Part shown: positions 11,906 through 21,034 of the stretch, piece after piece
Layout: the number at the start of each line of letters is the position of its first letter
Numbering within the stretch: the first letter of the stretch is position 1
Origin: Cyanoderma ruficeps
Taxonomy: Eukaryota > Chordata > Aves > Passeriformes > Timaliidae
Reading direction: 5' to 3'
NCBI GenBank assembly: GCA_008694505.1
Contig: VZDJ01000219.1
Location: 11,336,350-11,400,349, forward strand
Length of the DNA stretch: 64,000 nucleotides
The notes under the pieces: generated by a model
What the model saw: only the letters and a program-made list of their open reading frames with translations
Database searches by the model: none
Told to the model about the DNA's origin: nothing
Program-made: the position numbers and the translations under genes

Positions 11906-13871
11906 CAACAGAACCAAAGTCACTTTTAGATCTCAGATTTAATTTGAAACTAAAGAGAGACTCCTTTGTGTGCAGGCTAAGGCAATTTTCTGGGAAGTCA
12001 CTAAGATACAGTAAATGTGGAACCCAATAATACCATTCCTAGAGCTCCTTTTCAGAACAAAACGGCATTTTCGCTGCAGTAAGAAAGGCCAATAAGGGGC
12101 ATTCTGGGATTTGAGCTGCAGTTCAGCCTTCGTGGGACAAAGGGGAAAGCAAAAATAAGTTTGGTGATGCAATACTTGCTGGGAATCAATATTCAGTTCC
12201 CGCTGTGCACACTGTGAGTGTGTGCTGATGGCAGCTCCCTGACCTGCTCACCACCCCCCTGTGCTGCCCCAACCCACCCCAGCCTGGGAGAGACAGAGCA
12301 GCCCCAGCTGCCCCTCAAGAACAAACAGCTGTAGGAAGGGCAAAGGATTCTCTTCCCACTGAGCATATGGCTTTATCACACTTTTAAACACCGGGAATAC
12401 AGCTCAGTGTGAAATGTCTTGGAAAATTCCAGGAAGCAGAAATCCAGAACAATCGATGCCTTCAGTCCTGTTTCCCCCAGAATTAAATATGGTTGGCAAT
12501 TTCCACACTGCAAAGGAACCTGTCATGGTTGGGTTCTGTGGCAATGGTGCTTTGACCAGAGCCCAGATAAGCTGGAGCTCAGTCTCGTTTCTCCTGTGAG
12601 CAGGTACTGGATGTGAGCACACTCACTTTCCAAGATCTTCTCCAGTTATGTTTTCTCTGCTTGGCAAATTTCAGATGCAGCTCTGCCAGTGCTGTTACTG
12701 ATGCGTTTTAGGATTATCTTCAGAAGGCAGCTGAGGAAAGGGACAGGCAAAATGTCGGGCAGGAATGGGAGGTGTAGAGGAGGTGAAAAACCTGACTATG
12801 GTGACCTGAAAGGTCTTTGGGAGAAGTAGCAATGGCCAGTGGATTCTCTTGCCTAGCCAGGAGCCCTTACCTGCATTTTTCCCAAGTCTCTGTTGTCTGG
12901 TCCTCTGGCTCCTGCCGTGCAGCTGTGGCTAAGCAGCAGGGCAGTGCCTCAGCCAAGTGCCCTGGCTCCCCGAGGTGTTGACTGGTTTGTGTTTCTGAGT
13001 GTTACTTTGAGAAACCCAGAGAAGCTGAAGTGTGAAAGTTTTATGTTACATGAGAGAAGAGGTCAGCAGGCATCTCAGTTAGGAAAGAAACACTGCGTGT
13101 GTTTTATTTCCAAAGCTGATGGTGAGACCTTCAGAGCCCCTCTTGAAGCAGGGGACTTTGACCTGGGGCTCTTCAAGAAGAGAACAGGGGAGAAGCAAAT
13201 GTGAATTTTCAGTTTGCTACAAAATTTTGAGTTTCCAGAGGTCAAGAGGGATTTTGGGAAGCTCTTTTCATCCAGTGCTGTTGAGTGTGCACACAAGGCT
13301 TAGCATGAGTTTCAGCTGTCTTCAGTGGGGTGTGAAAGATGGGGAGTGGCTCTTGTGTGACAAGCAGTGATGAAATGTCATGTTTGGCCCTTCAGGGTGT
13401 GAAATGTACTGGTTGGGTAACCTGGTTTATAGTGGAGTCAGGTACAGATATTCTGTCACAAGGTGGGTAACCCATCCCTTCCACCTCAGTATTGTCCTAA
13501 CACCCTTGGAGAAGGGTGTCACCTTGTTCTTGTGAAGGGCACACCTCCTTCGCTGGGCAATGGAAACCGAGGAAAACATTGCACAAAAGCAAGAGTTTTA
13601 TTTTCCACTTCTAATAAACACCCACTCTGGCATTTCTTAGCCTTCCTTTTCTCCATCTTGCCCTGGGCACTGGTCACAAAAGCTCCTGAACCAAATGGCC
13701 CCGGCTCTGACCTGTCCGGTGGCTCCTGCTCGCCTGAGGCCACTTGGGGAGGCAGCAACAGCAGGAAAAGGAAAACAAACTGCGAGATCTGTCCTGCGAC
13801 AAAACAGCTCAGTCAGGGCCGCGGGTGCTGGATCCGAGCTGGGACACGGGATGTGGCACGGGCTGGGACAT
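11906..13871. other. Noncoding DNA, G+C rising to the right
   Basis: No gene is recognised. Local features are a C-rich stretch at 12,240-12,300 and a gradual increase in G+C towards the minisatellite. Open frames at 12,893-13,204 and 13,463-13,975 overlap frames on the other strand, and the second runs into low-complexity repeat; neither looks coding. Confidence 0.5.
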
Positions 13872-14098
13872 GGGAGACGGGGATGCAGGGATGTGGGGAT
13901 GCGGGATGCGGGATGCGAGATGTGGGGATGCGGGATGGGGGTTGCGGGAGGTGGGGATGGGGGATGTGGGGATGAGGGGATGATGGGATTGGGGATTGGG
14001 GGTATGCGGGGATGAGGGGATAGGGGATTGGGGGAATGCGGGGATGGAGGGATGCGGGATGCGGGAGGCCGGAGGCGGGGATGCGGGGATGCAAGGGT
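13872..14098 (+). repeat. G-rich minisatellite, GGGATGNG-type units
   Basis: About 225 bases are built from variants of an 8-9 base unit (GGGATGCG, GGGGATGTG, GGGGATGAG, GGGGATTGG). The first part favours GGGATGCG, the middle GGGATT/GGGGATGAG, and the end returns to GGATGCGGG. All Gs are on the plus strand, with many runs of three to five, so several intramolecular G-quadruplexes are possible. Open frames crossing it encode Gly/Met/Arg-rich (plus) or Pro/His/Ser/Ile-rich (minus) low complexity and should not be taken as genes. It abuts the CpG island that follows. Confidence 0.85.
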
Positions 14099-14129
14099 GA
14101 GCCAGGTGATGCTCAAGGCAGCCTCAGCC

Positions 14130-14320
14130 TCCCGGAGAGCCCCGGCGCGGGGGCTGCGCTGGCCGTGAGCGGGGCAGGGCGGTCCGAAAGCCCCGCGGTG
14201 GCAGCGGGGGACTCGGGGGCGGCCGAGCCCGGCTATAGATGGCGCTGGCAGCCCAGGAACGGCCCCGCCGGAGCGGCCCCGGCCCCGCTCCCCGCAGCCA
14301 CCCCCGCCCCCAAACGTGCC
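14130..14320. promoter_or_regulatory. Short CpG island with two CTCF-like words
   Basis: By hand count about 25 CpG dinucleotides fall in roughly 190 bases, whereas the flanks are CpG-poor. Two words resemble the CTCF core: CCCCGCGGTGGCAGC (14,191-14,205) and GCTATAGATGGCGCT (14,232-14,246). The second matches the AGRKGGCRSY half fully but is weak on its left side. The second also contains a TATA-like CTATAGAT. The island could be a promoter of an unannotated noncoding transcript, an enhancer CpG island or an insulator. No open frame here looks coding. Confidence 0.6.
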
Positions 14321-14324
14321 CCTG

Positions 14325-14740
14325 AATTATGTATCGGTTTTAATAGATTGTGTCACACATCTGAAGTTATAGGGATTTGATATAAACCCACCATGCAGTA
14401 ATTATGAGTGTAAAATACATTTGGGGGAAAACATTTTGCGGAGTTGCCAAGACTAACAGCTTACAAATAAAGCCCCATTCCTGCTCCGGCCCCCGAGCTG
14501 CTGCGCCCTGGAGAATTTGCACATGCATTTGAAATGAAACAATCCCCGTATCTCTATGTTTACTACTAGTAAAAAAAACACCAAAACCCAAACCCCTTCC
14601 TTCCACAGGTTCTCCTATAAATATGTTCCTGGCACTGGGTACTTTGCAGGCAGACAGAGGCTGCTGGTCTTTAATGTGAAATAATGTAAGGCTTTTAAGC
14701 AAAAAGTTGGCTGTTAGAATTAATTGGTGTCTTATTTTTT
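14325..14740. promoter_or_regulatory. Enhancer-like block flanking the CpG island
   Basis: Directly after the CpG island the sequence becomes A+T-rich and non-repetitive, with homeodomain-type cores (GTAATTATGAG near 14,399 and GAATTAATTGG near 14,718) and no simple repeats. A CpG island joined to such DNA is common at developmental enhancers and orphan promoters (general knowledge). Conservation is inferred only. Confidence 0.38.
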
Positions 14741-14840
14741 CCGGCTGGAGCTGCCGTTTGCAAGCGAGGGCCGCATGAGCAGTGGAAAACTGCATGGAAA
14801 AGTGGGATTGGGAACAGCAGCTCCCTCAGCATTACACTGG

Positions 14841-15230
14841 CAAAGAGGAGAGGAGGCAGGAGAAACTGGAGAGGTGGAAAGTAGAGAGGGAGAGAAACGG
14901 ACAGGACCTCTGAGAAGGTTTTAAAATTAAAACAAAGCTGAAAAAGAAAAAGAAAATTGAAGGCTGGAGAAGAAAAAGATGGAAATGGGACAGAGAGGTG
15001 AGGGGAGAGAACAGAGGGGATTAGAGAAGGAAAGAGTGAGGTGAATGAGCCTGAGGGAGGTGAGGCTGAGCTGGGAGCAGAGGCAGGGCCAGGGAGGCTG
15101 GACAAGGGGAGAAACACGGAGGGAAGGGCAGAGGTGGCTGTGGGCAGGGTGGGAAATGCAGCTGGACAGAGACAGGCCAAGTGGCAGCAGGAGCTGAGGG
15201 AGGGAACACACAGACAGCAGGGAAGCAGAT
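14841..15230 (+). repeat. Long purine-rich (GA) tract
   Basis: About 390 bases on the plus strand are strongly A/G-biased (GAGG, GGAGA, AAAGAAAA, GGGAGG words) with few pyrimidines. The opposite strand therefore reads as a Ser/Pro/Leu-rich open frame of 181 codons on the minus strand (14,695-15,240), which is a composition artefact. Mirror-symmetric purine tracts can adopt triplex (H-DNA) structure. Confidence 0.65.
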
Positions 15231-16859
15231 GAATTCCCACCTGAGGAGTGCACAGGTTTTAGCCCTTGCATCCTTCAGGATGTAAAACCTGCTCTCAGGG
15301 ATTTCTCAAGAGGCTGTTGGGAACTGCTGAGCCCCATGTGCTGGGCTGGCCTCTCCCAGGGAAGTTCCTAACTGGGGTTAGACATCACCAGACTGGGGTT
15401 AGTCAAAGCTCCAGTAGTCCCAACAGAGAGAATGTGGGTGTTTCCATCAATTGACAAAGTTTATTGGAATATTTGGAGCTTCACAGGAGATGCTCAGGGA
15501 TGCACTACCCAGAGATGATGGTGACCGGGGTCCAGCATTTTGACCATAATGTGTGTGGTTTGATTTCCCCACTTTATAGCCTACAAACAAATAGTAGCCA
15601 CATCTGAGGCAGAGGATGGATGCCGTACTGTGATGTTCAAACCACACTTCATTCAATCCCGTGGTATTCATAGGAACTTTCAGAGGGATTTGCAAAAGCA
15701 AATCAAGAAAATTAAGTTTACACACAGTCAGCTCACGTGCAGCCGTATTTTTAGAGATATGCAATGAGAAAAAGGTTGAAAACCACACGTAGACAACATC
15801 CCACAGTGATGAAGAACTTGGGTTTGGGATGGGACCACACTTTTCTTTTGTCTCCTCAGGGCTTCCTTCTCCAGACTTGCCAGTATGGTTTCACAGTTAC
15901 TCCTAGGGGTGCTCATCCAGTAGCATGAGGACACGGAGATCTGAAACCTGCCCAAGTCTTATTTTTGAAGTTCAAGCAGGACTTCAGAGGTGCCCAGGCA
16001 GGAATTCCCATCATATTCCTCTTGTTCCCAGTGCTGGGGTGTGGCCATTCTAAGTAAAACACGAGCATGTGCCTCAACACACTTCTTACAAAATGAATGT
16101 GTATTTAAACAGAAAATGACCTGTTTGTTGCAATGTGTTCAATAGTCAGTTTCTGGCATATTTATATCTTGCTTTCTAATATATTAAACTGCCTTCTTTT
16201 CCAATAGGAAATGAAGGATTTCTACAAGGATGCCAAATCCTCCCTGCCACAGTTCATTCCTTCCCACACTATTTGCTGTTGGAGGAGGAGAGGAGGGGAA
16301 AAAAAAAAGAGAAAATAAAAAAAGCAAAGAAAAAGGAGATGAGAATCAGATGGACTAAGCACAGAGCAGGAGCTGAGAGTGTTTTTTCTGGCTGACACAC
16401 TTAGTGTTGCTGGTGCATTTGCTGCTTCCTTGAAAGGCCAGTGGGGGGAAAGAAAAAGATTAAGGTCATCAAGATAATACAAAGAATATTCAAACTGGAA
16501 GCAGAGGGGAAATACAGAAGGTCTGTTTTTCCAATAGTAGGTAATCAGAGTACAGGAGGATGTAATTTGCAGATTAGGAAAATGAACAAAGACTATAAAA
16601 TTAACTTTATGACAGAGAGGAGAACAGTCCATTTGAAGGGGGGAATAAACTAACCTCCATAAAGCTTTATGGCTGATACAATCAGTATGTTGTTTCAAAC
16701 TAAATAGGAAATATCAGCAAATAATCAACCATGGGGCAGTCTTCAAGCCCTGGTTGTGTTGTAATCTGGGTTTGATGTGACACACAACCCAAGCAGATTT
16801 TTAAAGCAGTGAAACCTTCATGGATTCCCAGTCCTGCCTCTGAGGGTGTGTTTGGAGGT
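15231..16859. other. Noncoding DNA, no gene seen
   Basis: No recognisable gene. A minus-strand frame (15,447-15,788, 113 codons, not ATG-started) ends where an AATAAA on the minus strand overlaps its last codons; there is no acceptor-like sequence upstream of it and no known domain, so I do not call it a gene. A purine-rich run with poly-A lies at 16,275-16,345. Confidence 0.45.
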
Positions 16860-16930
16860 GGGGAGCAGGAAGGGAATGCTAATGTGAGCCAAACCTGTCA
16901 CTGACAGCTGTCAATCACCTGTCCTCCCTT
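16860..16930 (-). promoter_or_regulatory. PBX-MEIS/PREP composite site with TGACAG palindrome
   Basis: CTGTCAATCA at 16,908-16,917 is the exact reverse complement of TGATTGACAG, the consensus decamer for PBX with MEIS/PREP (TALE homeodomain) partners. It overlaps a perfect 12-base palindrome TGACAGCTGTCA (16,902-16,913), and a third CTGTCA lies at 16,895-16,900. Thus three TGACAG words and one PBX half-site fall within 23 bases. Occupancy is inferred. Confidence 0.4.
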
Positions 16931-17699
16931 CCTCTGGTGCCTCTTTTGCGAGCACACAAAGCCCAGCCCTCCAAATGTGCTTCCTCCACAATGAAATCAA
17001 ATTGTGCCTCGTGCTTCTGCCAGCCTGGGAGCAGCTCAGGGCGTGGATCAGAAACAAGAGGTTTGAATTAGCAAGGGGCCTGCAGGTTAGTTACGGAGCA
17101 GGTTGCTAAAGCAGGGACCCCCATCTCAGAGTGACAGAAATTGTGCCCAGCTCGTTGCAGAAGAAACCACAGACACATCCAAGGGAAATCTCTCCCTTTT
17201 CCTCATTAGAGGAACGGCTGTCTTCCCTTGAATCAGTAAGAATTGAGATCCTGGCCTGGTCTGAAAGCATGGTGTTGTCAGACTGGAGGAGAAAGAGATT
17301 TTTTCTGACATCATTTTCTATATCATCCTGATTTTTATTCCCTTCACTGTCATTCTTATTCTTCCTTCGACTGTTTTTTGAAGGTGAGAAGAGGGCAAAG
17401 GACTCACACTTGGTGTGTTCTGCTGTTCATGCTATTCATGCCCATAAGTAAATTTTCCAGTAGCCTGTGAGCCCACCTTGGGTTTTATGGGACTCCAATG
17501 CAAGCCCTTGGAGGAACTGTAACAATTCTCTTATGTTTCTGTGCTATTCCATTTTCTAGCAGAGAAGAAAATAAATATATTAAAAAAAACAAACAAGTGA
17601 GGGGCTGGGTGTCCTCTCGAGAAATTAAAAGTAAATAATTAGGAATAGATCCAAAGGTTTTAATGAAGTTGCCTGTATGTAACACTGATGTCAGTTCAG
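16931..17699. other. Noncoding DNA, nothing recognised
   Basis: Mixed composition with a short poly-A run near 17,582. No coding, repeat or regulatory cluster is recognised. Confidence 0.5.
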
Positions 17700-18800
17700 C
17701 ATAAATCTTCCAGGCTACTTAAAAAGGAGGAAAAACAAGTTTGCTCGGGAAGCAAGTTTGCTCCAGGACAGAATTCTCGTTTGTTTGACACAGATCTCAC
17801 CACGCGATGTTCAAATTTAGAGCATTTTTTTATTTTATTAAAATCAAAGCTCCTGATGGTGAGTGTGATGCTGCCATTCCTGGGGTCTATAGTCTCTGTT
17901 CAGAAACAGAGCAAAACTCTACAGGCCTGGGAAAGGTCAAGTGGCCTCAATAAAATACAAACAGACTCAAATTGTTGCTCAAACAATACCACACAAAAGT
18001 ATAAAAAATCCTGAAGAATTAAAGAGTTCTTTTAATAAGAAGTTTCTTCTCCCAACAACATTTTTTTAAAAATTTGATTTATATTTTATTGTCCACAGAG
18101 TTTTTCTTTAGGTGTTAAAAGCACAAGGTTTTAGAAGCTTTGTGTAAACTTCAGTTTTCTTTAAATTTTGGTTTTTGCAAAGCAGTTCTCTTCAGTTTTG
18201 CGAGTCGCATCAATTGAAATTCAGGAAAAATCTTTCCCTGGAAAATTTTGAATTTCCTCATTAAAGGAGAATACCTCAAACAAACATTCAGCAAGCTCTG
18301 TGAAATCCTATTCACTCACCAGGAAAAAAAAAAAAGGAACAAAAAAATAACGTGCCTTTGAAAACGTGCAGCCTGCTTTCTTTGTGCAAAACTTTCAGTA
18401 TTCGTGGGGCTACATTTAGCATTAAAACCATGATTTTTGTCTCATTGAAGCCTCAGTTAAAAATTCAGAGCCACTTTTCTGGCAGAGATTTTGAAGCTTT
18501 GTTAGTTGTGTTTCATTAAACGACCCTGCTTGTCACATGGGTGAACATCTTACTCCTTCAATGGGTCGCCCTGCCCCCTGCGATTAGGAGGAAGGAGTTT
18601 GATATATTTGTCAAAAAAGGCTGTCCTTTGTGAGGCAAAATAAAATGAATTCTCTGATACGCAAGAAGTTTAAATACTTTTAGACTGCCTTGGCTGGGGA
18701 TCTGACATCTTTTACTAACACTTATTCTTAGGTGGAAGCAGTAGTCAGAGACCTCAGAGGCGAGGGCGAGATTTCAAACCAGATTTATGCTCCTGAAGAC
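17700..18800. promoter_or_regulatory. Possible enhancer-like block (A+T-rich)
   Basis: Largely non-repetitive A+T-rich DNA interrupted by poly-A/T runs. An 11-mer CAAGTTTGCTC is repeated 17 bases apart (about 17,736 and 17,753). The part at 18,380-18,700 has the most regulatory texture (TTAGCATTAAAACC, TTTCATTAAACGACC). Boundaries are approximate and the call is weak. Confidence 0.22.
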
Positions 18801-18810
18801 TTTTAGAACT

Positions 18811-18830
18811 GTGTGTGTGTATACACACAT
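18811..18830. repeat. Alternating purine-pyrimidine palindrome
   Basis: A (GT)n run passes through ATAC into (AC)n, giving 20 bases of perfect purine-pyrimidine alternation with a 16-base perfect palindrome TGTGTGTATACACACA at 18,814-18,829. Such DNA can form Z-DNA or a small cruciform. Confidence 0.8.
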
Positions 18831-18944
18831 CCATCACTGCAGTTATAGCCCATCCTGCAGCTAGCTGGGCGACTCCAGCTGCAACTCTTCCAAATGCCAC
18901 GTGCTCTTCAGTGCTTCCCACCTTCAGAGCTCCCCTGGGAGTTT

Positions 18945-19025
18945 AGGAAGTGTTATTTCCCCCATTTTACAGATGGGAATCGAGAGGTTCATGGGCAAGT
19001 AGGAAGATCAGTGACAGTGTAAGGC
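18945..19025 (+). repeat. MIR-like ancient SINE remnant
   Basis: The stretch TTATTTCCCCCATTTTACAG followed by ATGGGAATCGAGAGGTTCAT and GGGCAAG closely parallels the MIR core (...cccattttacagatgaggaaactgaggc...gaggtt...cttgccc...). It is diverged, with no tail or flanking duplication visible. MIR copies predate amniotes, so retention in a low-repeat genome is plausible. Confidence 0.55.
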
Positions 19026-19999
19026 ATTAAGCACAACTTCTCCGTGACAAAAACTGTGCATCTGGGAGTTTAGTGATCCCAACCACGGGATGTCCTCAGT
19101 TTAGGGCAAGAAAGCTCAAACTTTACCTGCATAGGACAGACCTTGCCAAAATGAACAGCAGGGTCAGAAGCCCCAAAACCCAGCACTCCTTTGCTAGGAA
19201 CAATCCTCCCAAGGGATGCACTGGGCCTTGGGAATGTGCTGTAGAGCAGGGAGGGGAAGAACTCAGTGTCCCCGAGGTTAGAGCCTCACTATGTTCAGGA
19301 GGGTGAGGGGTCAGGCCAGATGCTGCTGGTTCTGCTCTTATTTGGTACTTTTGGAGGATGCAGGGAGCAGATTGCAGCTGTGGAATGGCAGGGCTGGGCT
19401 GTTGCTGCCTGCCCCAGGCCCAGGCAGGCAGAGCTCGCTGCAGTGAGCAATATGGCAATTATAAAAAATTATAAAACGTGACATTCCTCTTGGTGGGACC
19501 CTGCTGTGAGCCAATTTCACTCTGAGGTGAAGAGCACCTGTGTCAGGGGTCATCTCCTCTTCACAGGCCCTTTGGCCAATCCTGCAGTGCCAACTTGTCC
19601 CGTGCAGGGGGAGGATTGGGTCCCAGCACATCTGTATCCCAAACTGGTGCTAGCAGATGATCTCCTGGGCCAGACACCCTCTGCACAGCCTGGGTTATAC
19701 ACATCTCATCCTGCAGGGTTATGGGTGGGATGGCAGCGCTGAAACCTCTTTAGAGGAACCAGTCAGCACTGCGCTTCCTCCAGGCTTGAAAGGAAAAAGC
19801 CATTCCAAAGCCAAGATTTTAGGAACAAAAGCGAACCTCTTAATTGCATTTTTCGCTTAGGAATGTGAAGGAATCACTGTGAACCTTGAAAGTTTGATAT
19901 GTACCAGACCAGTAAATAGATTTGGCTTTGTTTTTTTAATGTTTTGCATACTTTGTTTTTCAAACTTTCACCAGCTCTGCTTTGTTTCAGTTAATGAAA
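19026..19999. other. Noncoding DNA, no gene seen
   Basis: G+C-moderate DNA with overlapping open frames on both strands (19,073-19,860). None has a domain, splice context or consistent coding bias. Confidence 0.5.
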
Positions 20000-20620
20000 T
20001 TCTTCTATTGCAGCACTGGGACTTTTAAAGCATTTTCGTAACCTCCCGTCTTGGTCTCCAAGGTATAAACATTATTTTATAATTAGCCTTCACAACTATG
20101 TTATACATTTGAAAAGGAGGGAAAAAAAATGTTTTTCCCCCATTTTTATATAGGGGAATTACAGTTTCTATCTGGGGACCGAAAGAATGTGCGTGTATGC
20201 GCGCGCAGAGGAGAGAGAGAGAGAGATTCAATCTGTTAAAATTTCATCTCCTGCCAGTTAGACATGAAATCATCGTTTAGGAGAGAGACTGGGAAATTAC
20301 TGAGTGCATTAGAAAAAACCCTCACTCTATCCCTAATGAAACGACACTAAAAGATGATGGGAGAGGGAAGACTTAGGGACATTTGTGTTCTGCCGAGGAA
20401 ACACGGGGAAGGAACATTGACTTTTTGGCCCCCGTTATGTAACTTGGCATCAGGCTCTCGGTAGCTGATCCTGATGGGAACTAATTTGTCTCTTGCCCTG
20501 ATTCCTGCCAATCCCCTATGGCGTTTTCTTATGGCCACTTCATATCAGAATAAAGCTGTCACCAAGGTAACCACATGTGCATGTGCACAATCATGTACAC
20601 GCGCTGTGTAATTAAGTCCA
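20000..20620. promoter_or_regulatory. Enhancer-like block containing Z-DNA-prone tracts
   Basis: Non-repetitive DNA with conserved-element texture on both sides of an alternating purine-pyrimidine tract (annotated separately). A second alternating region, interrupted, spans 20,572-20,604 (CACATGTGCATGTGCACA, then CATGTACACGCGC). Homeodomain-type words occur near 20,077 (ATAATTAGCC) and 20,609 (GTAATTAAG). The function is inferred from composition only. Confidence 0.35.
20187..20226 (+). repeat. Z-DNA-prone tract followed by (GA)n
   Basis: Twenty-one bases of unbroken purine-pyrimidine alternation (20,187-20,207, including GCGCGCGC-type sequence) are followed at once by a purine-only GAGG(GA)n run to 20,226. 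The junction of a Z-prone tract with an H-DNA-prone tract is seen directly; any structural role is inferred. Confidence 0.75.
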
Positions 20621-20980
20621 AGTGTAAATAACAATATCCACCACAGTGTGCAGCACTGATGTGCTCCAGGAGCCCTCACGCTGTGCCTTTGGTGAAGGCT
20701 TGGCCTCGCAGCTTTCCATGGTGAGGAAACTGAGTCACAGGGGAGGCCTGGAGCCTCCCGGACACAGGGAGAGGCAGTGCATCCATCAGTTTGCTGCAGT
20801 GTGGGGAGAGCACCCAGCTTTTTCCATAGGCACCACTTATGATTGCAGCCACTGATCTTTAAACTCAGGTCCTCTGAAGAGTTTCTGCCAGGTTTATTCT
20901 TAACCAGACAGAATTTTTTGTGCAATAAATTGTAGACAGAAAAGCTTCTCCTCCACCCAGCCCGGCATGGATGCACACGG
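20621..20980. other. Noncoding DNA, nothing recognised
   Basis: No gene, repeat or motif cluster is recognised. The 143-codon minus-strand frame here lacks any recognisable domain. Confidence 0.45.
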
Positions 20981-21034
20981 ACTCATGTAAGGATCCTTGC
21001 CTTGACTTCAGTAAAATTTGGATCAAGTCCCAGC
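20981..21034. repeat. Remnant of an ancient fold-back repeat
   Basis: ACTCATGTAAGGATCC, TTGACTTCAGTAAAATTTGG and ATCAAGTCCCAG, in this order, parallel the old amniote motif 'actcatgtgagtaagg...ttgacttcaatggg...tttggatcaggccc'. It is degenerate and lacks defined ends. It appears to be the same family as the fragment at 9,011-9,080. Confidence 0.4.

Noticed and set aside
13463..14116. Open frames of 79-170 codons on both strands across the minisatellite
   Set aside because: The peptides are low complexity produced by the GGGATG-type repeat, not genes.
14695..15240. 181-codon Ser/Pro/Leu-rich minus-strand frame
   Set aside because: It is the pyrimidine-rich complement of a purine tract, which rarely contains stop codons.
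15447..15788. 113-codon minus-strand frame ending at an AATAAA
   Set aside because: No acceptor lies upstream, it lacks an ATG start and a known domain; overlap of a stop with an A+T-rich hexamer is common.
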